This document shows, piece after piece, positions 7,547 through 16,573 of a DNA stretch of 64,000 nucleotides (positions are counted from its first letter, which is position 1; the number at the start of each line of letters is the position of its first letter). The position numbers and the translations under genes are program-made. Under the pieces are notes generated by a model. It ran no database searches and had not been told where the DNA came from. It worked only from the letters and a program-made list of their open reading frames with translations. Source of the stretch: Comamonadaceae bacterium (GTDB lineage: Bacteria > Pseudomonadota > Gammaproteobacteria > Burkholderiales > Burkholderiaceae_C); contig JAIXSQ010000003.1 in the NCBI GenBank assembly GCA_027484575.1, positions 21,992 to 85,991 of the forward strand. Direction: 5' to 3'.

Positions 7547-8331
7547 GCCTTCAGCCCCGCGTAGAGACCGGTCACGCGGTCCATGACCTGCAGGATGTTC
7601 TCGCTGGTGATGAACACGTCCGACTGCGGCTTCGGCCCGGGGGCCGTCTTCTGCAGGGCGGCGTCGTACAGCACCCACTGCGCGTCGGCCAGCTGCAGTT
7701 CGTCCTTGATCCGGGCCGTCGCCTCCGGCGCGTTGCGCAGGGTGTCGAGCGCGGCGACGAACTCGGTGCGCGCCTTGGCGATCTCCGCGCGGGTGGCGGC
7801 CGGGTCGACCGGCACGGCCGAGGCCAGGTAGAACTGGGCCATGCGCTGCGACAGCATGCGCTGGCGGCCGGCGACGTTGACCAGCCGGCCCAGCGGCTTG
7901 CCCATCAGGGCCTCGTACTGCTGCGTGCCCTTGTGCGCCAGGGCCAGCACCTTGCCCGACAGGCCCAGCACCGTGGACACGCCGCCCTTGGCCGGTCCGG
8001 CGCCCACCAGCGCGCCCTTGTACTCGCTCCAGGCGGCCTCGAGCTCGCCGTAGGTGCCGCGCAGCTCGGGCGTGGACGCGTAGGCCTTCAGCTCGGCCAG
8101 TTGCCGGTCGAACAGCGCCATCGAGCGGTCCAGCACCTGCTGCGCCTGCACGGGCTCGACGCCCTGCACCATGGCGATGTAGGCCTTGCCCATGCGCTGC
8201 GACAGCATGCGCTGGCGGCCCGCCTTGTTGATGGCATCCGTCAGGTCGGCGACCTGGGGCAGGGCCAGGGCGGGCAGGCCCGCGGCGGCGGCCGCCGCCG
8301 CGGCCTGCAGGAAACGTCGGCGTGCGTTCAT
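7543..8331 (-). CDS. Secreted protein with two PilJ/NarX-type sensor domains
   Basis: This 262-residue protein has a twin-arginine-like leader (NARRRFLQ, then an Ala-rich hydrophobic run ending ALALPQVA), so it is probably exported. The mature part is a duplication: NKAGRQRMLSQRMGKAYI near residue 35 and VNVAGRQRMLSQRMAQFYL near residue 155, each the signature of the PilJ N-terminal/NIT-like helical sensor. This signature resembles the nitrate-binding P-box of NarX, where a conserved Arg contacts nitrate. No membrane anchor, kinase, HAMP or chemotaxis signalling domain follows. It overlaps nirB and nirD by ATGA on both sides, so it is produced in step with nitrite reductase. A periplasmic nitrate/nitrite-binding role is an inference. 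Confidence 0.82.
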   Translation of the reverse strand: MNARRRFLQAAAAAAAAGLPALALPQVADLTDAINKAGRQRMLSQRMGKAYIAMVQGVEPVQAQQVLDRSMALFDRQLAELKAYASTPELRGTYGELEAAWSEYKGALVGAGPAKGGVSTVLGLSGKVLALAHKGTQQYEALMGKPLGRLVNVAGRQRMLSQRMAQFYLASAVPVDPAATRAEIAKARTEFVAALDTLRNAPEATARIKDELQLADAQWVLYDAALQKTAPGPKPQSDVFITSENILQVMDRVTGLYAGLKA

Positions 8332-10802
8332 GTCGTGGCCTCCTCGCGCGGCTGCGGCGCCGGCAGCGTGTCGAACTGCCGCAGGTCCACCTGGGCCTGT
8401 GCATGCTGGAACCAGGGGTCGGGCTCGCCGTCCAGGGCGAACTGCAGCCGCTCCCACAAGGCCTTGCGCTGGGCGGCGTCGTCGAGGATGCGCTTCTTGA
8501 CGCTGTCCAGGCCCACCCGCGCCAGCCAGTGCACGGTGCGCTCGAGGTACCAGCCTTCCTCGCGGTACAGCTGCAGGAAGGCGCCGGCGTACTCCAGCAC
8601 CTCCTCGGAGGTCTTCACCTTCACGAAGAACTGCGCCACCTCGGTCTTGATGCCGCCGTTGCCGCCGACGTACAGCTCCCAGCCGGAGTCCACGCCGATC
8701 ACGCCCACGTCCTTGATGCCCGACTCGGCGCAGTTGCGCGGGCAGCCCGAGACCGCCAGCTTGACCTTGTGCGGCGCGTACATGCGCCACAACGCGCGCT
8801 CCAGGTCCTTGCCCATCTGCGTGCTGTCCTGGGTGCCGAAGCGGCACCACTCGCTGCCCACGCAGGTCTTGACCGTGCGCAGGGCCTTGGCATACGCATG
8901 GCCCGAGGGCATGCCCAGGTCCTGCCACACGGCCGGCAGGTCCTCCTTCCTGACGCCCAGCAGGTCGATGCGCTGGCCGCCGGTGACCTTGACCGTGGGG
9001 ATGGCGTACTTGTCGACCACGTCGGCGATGCGGCGCAGTTCGTCGGCGGTGGTCTCGCCGGCCCACATCCGCGGGATCACCGAATAGGTGCCGTCCTTCT
9101 GGATGTTCGCGTGGCTGCGCTCGTTGATGTAGCGCGACTGCGGATCGTCCTTGGCCTCCTTGGGCCAGGTGGAGATCAGGTAGTAGTTCAGCGCCGGCCG
9201 GCAGGTGGCGCAGCCGTCGGGCGTGCGCCACTCCAGGAAGCGCATGGTGGCCGCCATCGAGGTCAGCCGGTTGGCGCGGATCGCCTCGCGCACGGCCTGG
9301 TGGCCGTGGTCGGTGCAGCCGCAGACCGCCTTGGTCTTGGGCGTGGCCGAGTAGTCGCCGCCGGCCTTGAACATCAGGATCTGCTCGACCAGCCCGGTGC
9401 ACGAGCCGCAGGAGGCGCTGGCCTTGGTGTGCTTGCGCACCTCGTCCAGCGTGAACAGGCCCTTGTCCTGGATCGCCTTGCAGATCGCGCCCTTGGTCAC
9501 GCCGTTGCAACCGCAGACCTCGTCGCTGTCGGCCATGGCGGCGGCCTTGCTCTGACCCTGGTGGCCGGTGTCGCCCAGGTTGGATTCGCCGAACATCAGC
9601 TTGTCGCGCATCTCCGCGACGCTGCGGCCCTCGCGCAGCAGCTTGAAGTACCAGCTGCCGTCGACGGTGTCGCCGTACAGGCAGGCGCCCACCAGCTTGT
9701 CGTCCTTGAGCACCAGCTTCTTGTAGACGCCCCCCACCGGATCGCTCAGCACGATCTGCTCGCAGCCCGCGCCGCCCTGGAAGTCGCCGGCCGAGAACAG
9801 GTCGATGCCGGTGACCTTCAGCTTGGTCGAGGTGAGCGAGCCGGTGTAGCGGCCGATGCCGTGCTGCGCCAGGTGGTTGGCCGCGACCTTGGCCTGCTCG
9901 AACAGCGGCGCCACGAGGCCGTAGGCGATGCCGCGGTGCGCCGCGCATTCGCCCACCGCCCAGATGCGGGCGTCGGTGACGGTCTGCAGCGTGTCGTGCA
10001 CCACGATGCCGCGGTCGCAGTGCAGGCCGGCCGAGGCGGCCAGCTCGGTGCTGGGGCGGATGCCCACGGCCATCACCACCAGCTGCGCCGGCAGCTCGCT
10101 GCCGTCCTTGAAGCGGATCGCGGCCACGCGGCCGTCGGCGCCGGCCACCAGTTCCTGCGTGTGCGCCTGCATGCGGAACTTCAGGCCGCGCGCCTCCAAT
10201 GACTGCTGCAGCAGCCCGCCGGCGGTCTCGTCCAGCTGGCGCTCCATCAGCCAGGGCATGACGTGCACCACGGTCACGTCCATGCCGCGCTTGGCCAGGC
10301 CGTTGGCCGCCTCCAGCCCGAGCAGGCCGCCGCCGATCACCACCGCATGCTTGTGTTTGGCGGCGGCATCGATCATGGCCTGCGTGTCGGCGATGTCGCG
10401 GTAGGCGATCACGCCGGGCAGGTCCTTGCCGGGCACCGGCAGCATGAACGGGTTGGAGCCGGTGGCCAGCAGCAGCCGGTCGTACGGCGCCTCGGTGCCG
10501 TCGTCGGCCACCACCACCCGGCGCACACGGTCGATGCGCGCGACCTTGCGGCCGGCGTGCAGCGTGATGCCGTTGTCCTCGTACCAGGACCAGGGGTTCA
10601 GGACGATCTCGTCCAGGGTCTGCTCGCCGGCCAGCACCGGCGACAGCAGGATGCGGTTGTAGTTGGGGTGCGGCTCCGCGCCGAACACGGTGATGTCGTA
10701 CATCCCCGGCGCGACCTTCAGCAGTTCCTCCAGGGTGCGCACCCCGGCCATGCCGTTGCCCACCATCACCAGCCGCGGGCGCGGCTTGACGCGCATGTCC
10801 AT
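8328..10802 (-). CDS. nirB: NADH-dependent nitrite reductase large subunit
   Basis: This 824-residue cytoplasmic enzyme reduces nitrite to ammonium. In order it shows an FAD/NADH oxidoreductase domain (VMVGNGMAGVRTLEELL; VVIGGGLLGLEAANGLAKRG), two BFD-like [2Fe-2S] segments (CGCNGVTKGAICKAI; CGSCTGLVEQ), then the siroheme/[4Fe-4S] domain with CVGSEWCRFG and SGCPRNCAES providing the cluster Cys residues. Length is normal for the family. The start may be 10802 or the Met two codons later. It lies 11 bases from the nitrate transporter ATPase stop and overlaps the next gene as ATGA, all in one nitrate-assimilation operon. Siroheme probably comes from CobA downstream. Confidence 0.97.
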   Translation of the reverse strand: MDMRVKPRPRLVMVGNGMAGVRTLEELLKVAPGMYDITVFGAEPHPNYNRILLSPVLAGEQTLDEIVLNPWSWYEDNGITLHAGRKVARIDRVRRVVVADDGTEAPYDRLLLATGSNPFMLPVPGKDLPGVIAYRDIADTQAMIDAAAKHKHAVVIGGGLLGLEAANGLAKRGMDVTVVHVMPWLMERQLDETAGGLLQQSLEARGLKFRMQAHTQELVAGADGRVAAIRFKDGSELPAQLVVMAVGIRPSTELAASAGLHCDRGIVVHDTLQTVTDARIWAVGECAAHRGIAYGLVAPLFEQAKVAANHLAQHGIGRYTGSLTSTKLKVTGIDLFSAGDFQGGAGCEQIVLSDPVGGVYKKLVLKDDKLVGACLYGDTVDGSWYFKLLREGRSVAEMRDKLMFGESNLGDTGHQGQSKAAAMADSDEVCGCNGVTKGAICKAIQDKGLFTLDEVRKHTKASASCGSCTGLVEQILMFKAGGDYSATPKTKAVCGCTDHGHQAVREAIRANRLTSMAATMRFLEWRTPDGCATCRPALNYYLISTWPKEAKDDPQSRYINERSHANIQKDGTYSVIPRMWAGETTADELRRIADVVDKYAIPTVKVTGGQRIDLLGVRKEDLPAVWQDLGMPSGHAYAKALRTVKTCVGSEWCRFGTQDSTQMGKDLERALWRMYAPHKVKLAVSGCPRNCAESGIKDVGVIGVDSGWELYVGGNGGIKTEVAQFFVKVKTSEEVLEYAGAFLQLYREEGWYLERTVHWLARVGLDSVKKRILDDAAQRKALWERLQFALDGEPDPWFQHAQAQVDLRQFDTLPAPQPREEATT

Positions 10803-10813
10803 TCGTTGCTCCT

Positions 10814-11629
10814 TCAGGCGGCCAGCTTTTCCACGTGGGCCTGCCGCGTGTACAGGAAGTCGATCACGGCCTTGCGGGCGTGCAGGTAGCGCGTGTCCTC
10901 GGCCAGGGCCACGCGGTCGCGCGGGCGCGGGATGTCCACGTGCAGGATCTCGCCGATGGTGGCGGCCGGCCCGTTGGTGAGCATCACGATGCGGTCGGAC
11001 AGCAGCACGGCCTCGTCGACGTCGTGGGTGACCATCACGACCGTGCTCTGGGTCTTGGCCACGATCTGCAGCAGTTCGTCCTGCAGCTTGGCCCGGGTCA
11101 GGGCGTCCAGCGCGCCGAAGGGCTCGTCCATCAGCAGCACCTTGGGCTCCATCGACAGCGCGCGGGCGATGCCCACCCGCTGCTTCATGCCGCCCGAGAT
11201 CTCGCCGGGGCGCTTGGCCGCCGCCGCGGTCAGGCCCACCAGCGCCAGCGCGGCGTCGGTGCGGGCCTTGAGCTGGGCGCGGCTTTCGGTGGCGCCGAAC
11301 ACCCGCTCGACCGCCAGGTGCACGTTCTCGAAGCAGGTCAGCCAGGGCAGCAGCGAGTGGTTCTGGAACACCACCGCGCGGTCGGGCCCGGGGCCGGCGA
11401 TCTCGCGGTTGGCGCAGATCAGGCTGCCGGTGCTGGGCCGGGTCAGGCCGGCGATCAGGTTCAGCAGCGTGGACTTGCCGCAGCCCGAGTGGCCGATCAG
11501 GGCCACGAACTCGCCCTTGGCCACGGTCAGGTCGATGCCCTGCAGCGCGACGAACGGACCCTTGGCGGTCTTGAAGGTCTGGCCGACGCCCTGGACCTGG
11601 ATGTACTTGGTGGTCAGGGACTCGCTCAC
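10814..11629 (-). CDS. nrtD: Nitrate ABC transporter ATP-binding protein
   Basis: This 271-residue ABC ATPase energises nitrate import with NrtA and NrtB. It shows Walker A (GHSGCGKST), the Q-loop region, the signature (ISGGMKQRVGIARAL), Walker B (VLLMDEPFGALD) and the switch His (VTHDVDEA), which places it in the nitrate/sulfonate/taurine class. It lacks the C-terminal binding-protein-like domain of cyanobacterial NrtC. The start is GTG at 11629, overlapping the permease stop as GTGA. The symbol nrtD (also called nasD or ntrD) is given by context. Confidence 0.92.
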   Translation of the reverse strand: MSESLTTKYIQVQGVGQTFKTAKGPFVALQGIDLTVAKGEFVALIGHSGCGKSTLLNLIAGLTRPSTGSLICANREIAGPGPDRAVVFQNHSLLPWLTCFENVHLAVERVFGATESRAQLKARTDAALALVGLTAAAAKRPGEISGGMKQRVGIARALSMEPKVLLMDEPFGALDALTRAKLQDELLQIVAKTQSTVVMVTHDVDEAVLLSDRIVMLTNGPAATIGEILHVDIPRPRDRVALAEDTRYLHARKAVIDFLYTRQAHVEKLAA

Positions 11630-12567
11630 GATTTCACGTCCTCGTAGGTGAAGGCCGAGGCCAGCTTGATCAGGGCCGCTTCGAGCAGCAGGCCGACGAT
11701 GCCGATGACGCCGATGGCGATCAGGATGTTCTTGACGTTCAGGTTGTTCCACTCGTCCCACAGCCAGAAGCCGATGCCGGTGCCGCCGGTGAGCATCTCG
11801 GCGGCGACGATCACCAGCCAGGCCGTGCCCACGGCCAGCCGCACGCCGGTGAGCATGTAGGGCAGCACCGAGGGCAGCAGGATCTTGGTGACGATCTTCC
11901 ATTCGGACAGCTGCAGCACGCGGGCGACGTTCATGTAGTCGGCCGGCACCCGCTGCACGCCCACCGCGGTGTTGATCACCATCGGCCAGATCGAGCAGAT
12001 GAAGATGGTCCAGATGGCCGCCGGGTTGGCGCCCTTGAACACCATCAGGCCGATCGGCAGCCAGGCCAGCGGCGACACCGGCCGCAGCAGCGAGATCACC
12101 GGGTTGGCCATGCGCGACAGGAAGGCGAAGCGGCCGATCAGGAAGCCCAGCGGGATGCCCACCAGCGCGGCCAGGCCGAAGCCCAGGCCCACGCGCTGCA
12201 GCGAGGCCAGCACGTTCCAGCCGATGCCCTGGTCGTTCGGGCCCTTGCTGTAGAACGGGTCGCCGAAGATCACCAGCGCCTGGCGGCCGGTCTCGGCCGG
12301 CGAGGGGAAGTTGCCCTTGGAGGTGATGGCCACCAGGGCCCAGATGCCCAGCAGCGCGGCGATGCCCAGGATGGGCGGCAGCACCTTCAGCGCGATGCCG
12401 CGCCAGTCGATGCCCGGTGCCGTGGCCGGCAGCTCGGGGATGCCGGCACGCGCGGGCGCGGCGGCGTTGGCGGCGACGGTGCGCACGGCCTGGGTGGGCT
12501 GCGCGACCGGCGTGGCAGGTGGCGCCTGCTCGGGCGCGTCGGGGGTGTGGAACACGGCGGCGACCAT
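11626..12567 (-). CDS. nrtB: Nitrate ABC transporter permease
   Basis: This 313-residue inner-membrane protein forms the channel of the nitrate/nitrite ABC importer. A long Pro/Ala-rich cytoplasmic N-terminus (residues 1-60) precedes about six membrane helices, and the EAA-type loop that docks the ATPase is visible around VQRVPADYMNVARVLQLSEW. TGVRLAVGTAWLVIVAAEM and WDEWNNLN are typical of NrtB/SsuC-type permeases. It is 10 bases downstream of the binding protein and overlaps the ATPase gene by four bases, so the three form a stoichiometric operon. Confidence 0.93.
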   Translation of the reverse strand: MVAAVFHTPDAPEQAPPATPVAQPTQAVRTVAANAAAPARAGIPELPATAPGIDWRGIALKVLPPILGIAALLGIWALVAITSKGNFPSPAETGRQALVIFGDPFYSKGPNDQGIGWNVLASLQRVGLGFGLAALVGIPLGFLIGRFAFLSRMANPVISLLRPVSPLAWLPIGLMVFKGANPAAIWTIFICSIWPMVINTAVGVQRVPADYMNVARVLQLSEWKIVTKILLPSVLPYMLTGVRLAVGTAWLVIVAAEMLTGGTGIGFWLWDEWNNLNVKNILIAIGVIGIVGLLLEAALIKLASAFTYEDVKS

Positions 12568-12577
12568 CCCGTGCCCC

Positions 12578-13831
12578 TTACGCGGACGCGCCGATCTTGA
12601 AGGACTCGGCGTACTTCTTCGGGTCCTTGCCGTCCCACACCGTGCCGTCCACCAGCTTGCTGCTGCGGACCATCTCCTTGGGCACCGGCGCCTTGGCGGC
12701 GGCGGCTGCCTGCTTGTACAGCTCGACCTGGTTGACCTGCTTGGCCACGGCCAGGTAGTCCGGGTGGTCCTTGAGCAGGCCCCAGCGCTTGTGCTGCGTG
12801 AGGAACCACATGCCGTCGGACAGGTAGGGGAAGTTCACCGCGCCGTCGTTGAAGAACTTCATGTGGTTCGGGTCGTCCCAGGTCTTGCCCAGGCCGTTCT
12901 GGTAGCGGCCCAGGATGCGCTGGTTGATCACGTCGACGCTGGTGTTGACGTAGGCCTTGTCGGCGATGGTCTCGGCCATCTTGTTCTTGTTGACCAGGCC
13001 GGCGTCGATCCACTTGCCGGCCTCCAGCACCGCGGCGACCACGGCGCGGCAGGTGTTGGGATACTTCTTGACGAACTCGGCGGTGGTGCCCAGCGCCTTC
13101 TCGGGGTGGTCCTTCCAGATGTCCTGGGTGGTGGTGGCGGTGATGCCGATGCCGTCGGCGATGGCACGGTGGTTCCAGGGCTCGCCCACGCAGTAGCCGT
13201 CCATGTTGCCCACGCGCATGTTGGCCACCATCTGCGGCGGCGGCACGGTGATGACCTTGGCGTCCTTCATCGGGTTGATCCCGTGCGCCGCCATCCAGTA
13301 GTACAGCCACATCGCGTGGGTGCCGGTGGGGAAGGTCTGCGCGAAGGTGTACTCGCGCTTGTCGGCCGCCATGACCTTGGCCAGCGAGGTGCCGTCGACC
13401 GCGCCCTTGTCGGCCAGTTTCTTGGACAGCGTGATGGCCTGGCCGTTGTGGTTCAGGTTCATCAGCACGGCCATGTCCTTCTTGGGGCCGCCGGTGCCCA
13501 TGTGCACCCCGTAGATCAGGCCCCACAGCACGTGCGACATGTCCAGCTCGCCGTTGACCAGCTTGTCGCGCACGCCGGCCCAGGACGCCTCCTTGCTGGG
13601 CACGATCTTCACGCCGTATTTCTTGTCGATGCCCAGCACCGAGGCCATCACGACGCTGGCGCAGTCGGTCAGCGGGATGAAGCCGATCTTGACCTCCTCC
13701 TTCTCGGGCTTGTCCGAGCCCTGGGCCCACACCGCGGTGCGCAGCGCGGGGGAGACGCCGGTGGCGCCGACGGCGGCAGCCTGCAGCACGGTGCGGCGGG
13801 ACAGTTTGGAGCGGAGCAGGTCGGTCATCAC
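12578..13831 (-). CDS. nrtA: Nitrate-binding protein of ABC importer (NrtA/CmpA family)
   Basis: This 417-residue periplasmic protein captures nitrate for NrtBD. A Tat-type leader ([15 protein letters not shown]) precedes the mature domain beginning [17 protein letters not shown]. Family signatures are the [27 protein letters not shown] and [12 protein letters not shown] segments; NrtA/NasF-type ligand binding uses residues in these regions. Start is the Met at 13831 or the next codon. It is the first structural gene after a structured leader, so it is the likely point of NasT-controlled antitermination. Confidence 0.94.
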   Translation of the reverse strand: MMTDLLRSKLSRRTVLQAAAVGATGVSPALRTAVWAQGSDKPEKEEVKIGFIPLTDCASVVMASVLGIDKKYGVKIVPSKEASWAGVRDKLVNGELDMSHVLWGLIYGVHMGTGGPKKDMAVLMNLNHNGQAITLSKKLADKGAVDGTSLAKVMAADKREYTFAQTFPTGTHAMWLYYWMAAHGINPMKDAKVITVPPPQMVANMRVGNMDGYCVGEPWNHRAIADGIGITATTTQDIWKDHPEKALGTTAEFVKKYPNTCRAVVAAVLEAGKWIDAGLVNKNKMAETIADKAYVNTSVDVINQRILGRYQNGLGKTWDDPNHMKFFNDGAVNFPYLSDGMWFLTQHKRWGLLKDHPDYLAVAKQVNQVELYKQAAAAAKAPVPKEMVRSSKLVDGTVWDGKDPKKYAESFKIGASA

Positions 13832-13854
13832 GGTGCGGTCCTTTCGGCAGGGCA

Positions 13855-13952
13855 GAAAACAAGAACGGCGTCCTCACGTCACGCAGCCGCGGTGCGGTGC
13901 ATGGGTGGGGACGCCGTCGTCCGGGGACCGCTGCGACGCCGTTGCCACGGCG
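13855..13952 (-). promoter_or_regulatory. Attenuator-like leader before nrtA, probable NasT target
   Basis: On the minus strand a hairpin CGCCGT-TGCC-ACGGCG type (13937-13952) is followed by a 9-bp stem whose arms are at 13909-13917 and 13865-13873, with a loop of about 35 bases. Directly after the second arm comes a T-rich tract (13855-13864), the layout of an intrinsic terminator. The sequence ACGGCGTC occurs twice, so the terminator's 3' arm can pair with either copy, giving mutually exclusive structures. Because the gene just upstream encodes an ANTAR antiterminator, I infer that NasT binds this leader. The canonical hexaloop (A1, G4) of ANTAR targets was not clearly found. Confidence 0.5.
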
Positions 13953-14011
13953 GTCCATGCGGGTGGGAATGCAAGGGGTGTGCCAGCTGGTCGCGGTGGC
14001 AGCCCAGCCGG

Positions 14012-14101
14012 CCTCGTCACCCCGGCGCAGGCCGGGGTCCAGTGACTTGCGTGGCGGAGGAACACGTCACCGGGTCCCGGCCTGCGCGGGGACGACGGGA
14101 C
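14012..14101. repeat. Palindromic repeat doublet between nasT and nrtA
   Basis: A forward unit (about 14013-14046) and an inverted unit (about 14066-14101) face each other around a 20-base spacer. It lies downstream of nasT and upstream of the nrtA leader. The remainder of the 323-base nasT-nrtA gap holds the leader described separately and no gene. Confidence 0.85.
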
Positions 14102-14154
14102 TGCGTCCAGCGGTGCACGGTGCGCACCGCCGTTGTGCGCCGCACCAATCCGGC

Positions 14155-14781
14155 TCAGCCCAGCAGGTCGGCCGCGTCCAGCAGGCGCTGGGCCACCTCG
14201 GCCAGCTTCAGGCCCTTGTCCATGGCCTGCTTGCGCAGGCGGGCGTAGGCCTCGTCCTCGGTCAGGCCCTGGCGCTGCATCAGCAGGCCCTTGGCCCGGT
14301 CGACCAGCCTGCGGTCGGTCAGCTGCGAGCGGGCATCCGCCAGTTCCTGGCGCAGGGCCTGCTCGTGCTGGAAACGCGCCATCGCCACGTCGAGGATGGG
14401 GCGGATGCGCTCGGGCGCGAGCCCGGCCACGATGTAGGCCGACACGCCCGCCGCGACGGCGTCGCGCACGTTGCTGGTGTCCTCGTCGTTGGTGAACAGG
14501 ACGATGGGGCGGCGCTCGTCGCGGGTGGCCATCACCACGTGCTCGAGCGCGTCGCGGGCGTCGCTCTCGGCGTCCACGATCACCAGGTCGGGCTGCAGCT
14601 GGGCGATGCGCTCGGCCAGGAACACGTCGGCCGGCAGCGTGGCCACCAGGTTGAAGCCGCTCTCCAGCAGGCCGATGCGCAGGCTGCGCGAGCGCTCGAC
14701 CAGGTCGCGCGCCAGCTCGTCGTCCGGGTCGTGCCCGGCCAGCTCCGGGGCAACGACGACGATGCGCAGGGGTTCGGCCAT
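14155..14781 (-). CDS. nasT: ANTAR-domain response regulator (nitrate antiterminator NasT)
   Basis: This 208-residue protein has a receiver-like N-terminal domain ([40 protein letters not shown]) and a C-terminal ANTAR RNA-binding domain ([25 protein letters not shown]). In nitrate clusters this family (NasT/NasR) binds leader RNA and prevents termination. The phosphoacceptor region holds Asp residues (VDAESD) but the full acidic triad is uncertain, and the receiver has an extra segment around residues 20-35. NasS, the usual nitrate-sensing partner that holds NasT, is not adjacent. It is divergent from tsaD, with 66 bases between the starts. Confidence 0.87.
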   Translation of the reverse strand: MAEPLRIVVVAPELAGHDPDDELARDLVERSRSLRIGLLESGFNLVATLPADVFLAERIAQLQPDLVIVDAESDARDALEHVVMATRDERRPIVLFTNDEDTSNVRDAVAAGVSAYIVAGLAPERIRPILDVAMARFQHEQALRQELADARSQLTDRRLVDRAKGLLMQRQGLTEDEAYARLRKQAMDKGLKLAEVAQRLLDAADLLG

Positions 14782-14847
14782 GGTGCGGGTCAGGGGCAAG
14801 ATCCATTCCAGCCCGGGTGGGCGGGGCCCAGAGCCTACACTCGGGAC

Positions 14848-15888
14848 GTGCTCGTGCTCGGAATCGAATCGTCCTGCGACGAAACCGGCGTCGCCCTGGT
14901 CGACGCCGGCGCCGCCCCCACCGTCCCCCGCCTGCTGGCCCATGCGCTGCACAGCCAGGTGCAGATGCACCAGGCCTATGGCGGGGTGGTGCCCGAGCTG
15001 GCCAGCCGCGACCACATCCGGCGCGTGCTGCCGCTGACCCACGAGGTGCTGCAACAGGCCGGCCGGCAACTGGCCGACGTGGACGCCGTCGCGTTCACCC
15101 GCGGTCCCGGCCTGGCCGGCGCGCTGCTGGTGGGCGCCGGGGTGGCCTGCGCGCTGGGCGCCGCGCTCGAGCGTCCCGTGCTGGGCGTGCACCACCTCGA
15201 GGGCCACCTGCTGTCACCGTTCCTGTCGGCCGACCCGCCGCAGTTTCCCTTCGTCGCGCTGCTGGTCTCGGGCGGCCACACCCAGCTGATGCGGGTGGAC
15301 GGGGTGGGGCGCTACCAGCTGCTGGGCGAGACCATCGACGACGCCGCCGGCGAGGCCTTCGACAAGAGCGCCAAGCTGCTGGGCCTGGGCTACCCGGGCG
15401 GGCCGGCGCTGTCGCGCCTGGCCCAGCAGGGCGATGCGGCGGCCTTCGCGCTGCCGCGGCCGCTGCTGCACAGCGGCGACCTGGATTTCTCGTTCGCGGG
15501 GCTGAAGACCGCGGTGCTCACGCAGGCGCGCAAGCTGGGCGACCAGCTCGATGCGCGCAAGGCCGACCTGGCCGCGGCGACCGAGGCGGCGATCGTCGAG
15601 GTGCTGCTGAAGAAGTCGCTCGCGGCGCTGAAGGCCACGGGCCTGCGGCGGCTGGTGGTGGCCGGCGGCGTGGGCGCCAACCGGCGCCTGCGCGCGCAGC
15701 TGGACGCGGCCTGCGTGCAGCGGGGCGTGCGCGTGCACTACCCCGAGCTGGCGCTGTGCACCGACAACGGCGCCATGATCGCGCTGGCCGGCGCGATGCG
15801 CATCCAGGCCGGCGTGGAGCAGGCCCGGGCCGAGTACGCCTTCGACGTCAAGCCGCGCTGGCCGCTGGAGGAGCTGCAGGGGGCCTGA
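14848..15888 (+). CDS. tsaD: tRNA N6-adenosine threonylcarbamoyltransferase
   Basis: This 346-residue enzyme transfers the threonylcarbamoyl group to A37 of ANN-decoding tRNAs, with TsaB and TsaE. It begins [17 protein letters not shown], carries the metal-binding HxxxH motif in [10 protein letters not shown] and the nucleotide-binding segments [19 protein letters not shown] and [12 protein letters not shown]. No ATG fits; the GTG at 14848 matches the family N-terminus. No Shine-Dalgarno is visible and a TACACT box ends only seven bases upstream of the GTG, so the mRNA may be leaderless. Confidence 0.95.
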   Translation: MLVLGIESSCDETGVALVDAGAAPTVPRLLAHALHSQVQMHQAYGGVVPELASRDHIRRVLPLTHEVLQQAGRQLADVDAVAFTRGPGLAGALLVGAGVACALGAALERPVLGVHHLEGHLLSPFLSADPPQFPFVALLVSGGHTQLMRVDGVGRYQLLGETIDDAAGEAFDKSAKLLGLGYPGGPALSRLAQQGDAAAFALPRPLLHSGDLDFSFAGLKTAVLTQARKLGDQLDARKADLAAATEAAIVEVLLKKSLAALKATGLRRLVVAGGVGANRRLRAQLDAACVQRGVRVHYPELALCTDNGAMIALAGAMRIQAGVEQARAEYAFDVKPRWPLEELQGA

Positions 15889-15892
15889 GCGG

Positions 15893-16043
15893 CGTCCCCG
15901 CGCAGGCGGGGACGCCACCACCAGGCCCGTCATGCCCGCGCAGGCGGGGAGGGCGCCACCAAGCCCGTCATGCCCGCGCAGGCGGGCATCCACGATCAGG
16001 CGCGGTGGTCCTGCGTGGGTCCCCGCCTGCGCGGGGACGACGT
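15893..16043. repeat. Four palindromic repeat units between convergent genes
   Basis: Three forward units (about 15896-15917, 15927-15950 and 15965-15996) and one inverted unit (about 16013-16043) fill the gap between tsaD and the oppositely oriented hsp20 gene. The position suggests a bidirectional transcription end. The first and second forward units are shortened relative to the third, consistent with local duplication and decay. Confidence 0.85.
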
Positions 16044-16066
16044 GCCGCGGGGCGACGGTGCTCGCC

Positions 16067-16456
16067 TCAGGCGATCTCGATGCGCCGCGCGGTCACCACC
16101 GGCTGCTTCTTGGCCAGCACCAGCGTGAGCACGCCGTGTTCCAGCTTCGCGCTGGTGGCCTCGGCATCGATCTCCTGCGGCAGCTCGTAGGCCAGACGCA
16201 CCTGGCGCCGGGCTTCCGGACGGGTGGCGATGCGCACCACGGCGCCGTCGACCTCGATGGCCAGGTCCTCGCGGGTGACGCCGGGCACGTCGATGGCCAG
16301 GGTCCAGGACTTGTCGTCCTGCGTCGGCTGCGCGGCGGCGGCGCCCTGGGCCGGGGCGAAGACGTCCTGCACGAAGCGCTCGAACTGGCGGTCGAAGCCG
16401 CGCGCCGAGGGGACGGCCAGCACGGCACGGGCGGGATGGACGGGGGCGAAGAACAT
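16067..16456 (-). CDS. Small heat shock protein (Hsp20/alpha-crystallin)
   Basis: This 129-residue chaperone binds unfolding proteins without ATP. The alpha-crystallin domain runs from about residue 48 to 125: WTLAIDVPGVTREDLAIEVDG, then ELPQEIDAEATSAKLEHGVLTLVLAK, containing the A-x-x-x-NGVL-type motif (here LEHGVLTL). The tail RRIEIA provides the C-terminal I-x-I motif used in oligomer assembly. An excellent ribosome binding site (AAAGGAG) precedes the start. It is a single gene, convergent with tsaD and divergent from the ABC binding protein. Confidence 0.92.
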   Translation of the reverse strand: MFFAPVHPARAVLAVPSARGFDRQFERFVQDVFAPAQGAAAAQPTQDDKSWTLAIDVPGVTREDLAIEVDGAVVRIATRPEARRQVRLAYELPQEIDAEATSAKLEHGVLTLVLAKKQPVVTARRIEIA

Positions 16457-16573
16457 GCGGTCTCTCCTTTAGAAAATGGTTCGCTACACTGCGCGGCCTT
16501 CTCGTTTCACAAGCACCGCGCCCTGCACCCGATGTACGTGCCGGGGCGACGATTTCAAGAGGATTCCAGGGGA

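Noticed and set aside
4136..7564. 1142-codon plus-strand open frame antisense to nasA
   Set aside because: It is a GC-bias shadow: its Arg/Gly/Ala/Val/Gln/His composition has no domain pattern, while the minus frame encodes a complete nitrate reductase.
15893..16043. Regular repeated units resembling a CRISPR array
   Set aside because: Units are palindromic, vary in orientation and spacing, and have no uniform unique spacers or cas genes nearby.
16457..16520. Sigma-32 promoter for hsp20 (CTTGTGAAA with ACCATTTT)
   Set aside because: The spacing between the two elements is about 24 bases, too long for a heat-shock promoter, so I do not annotate it.
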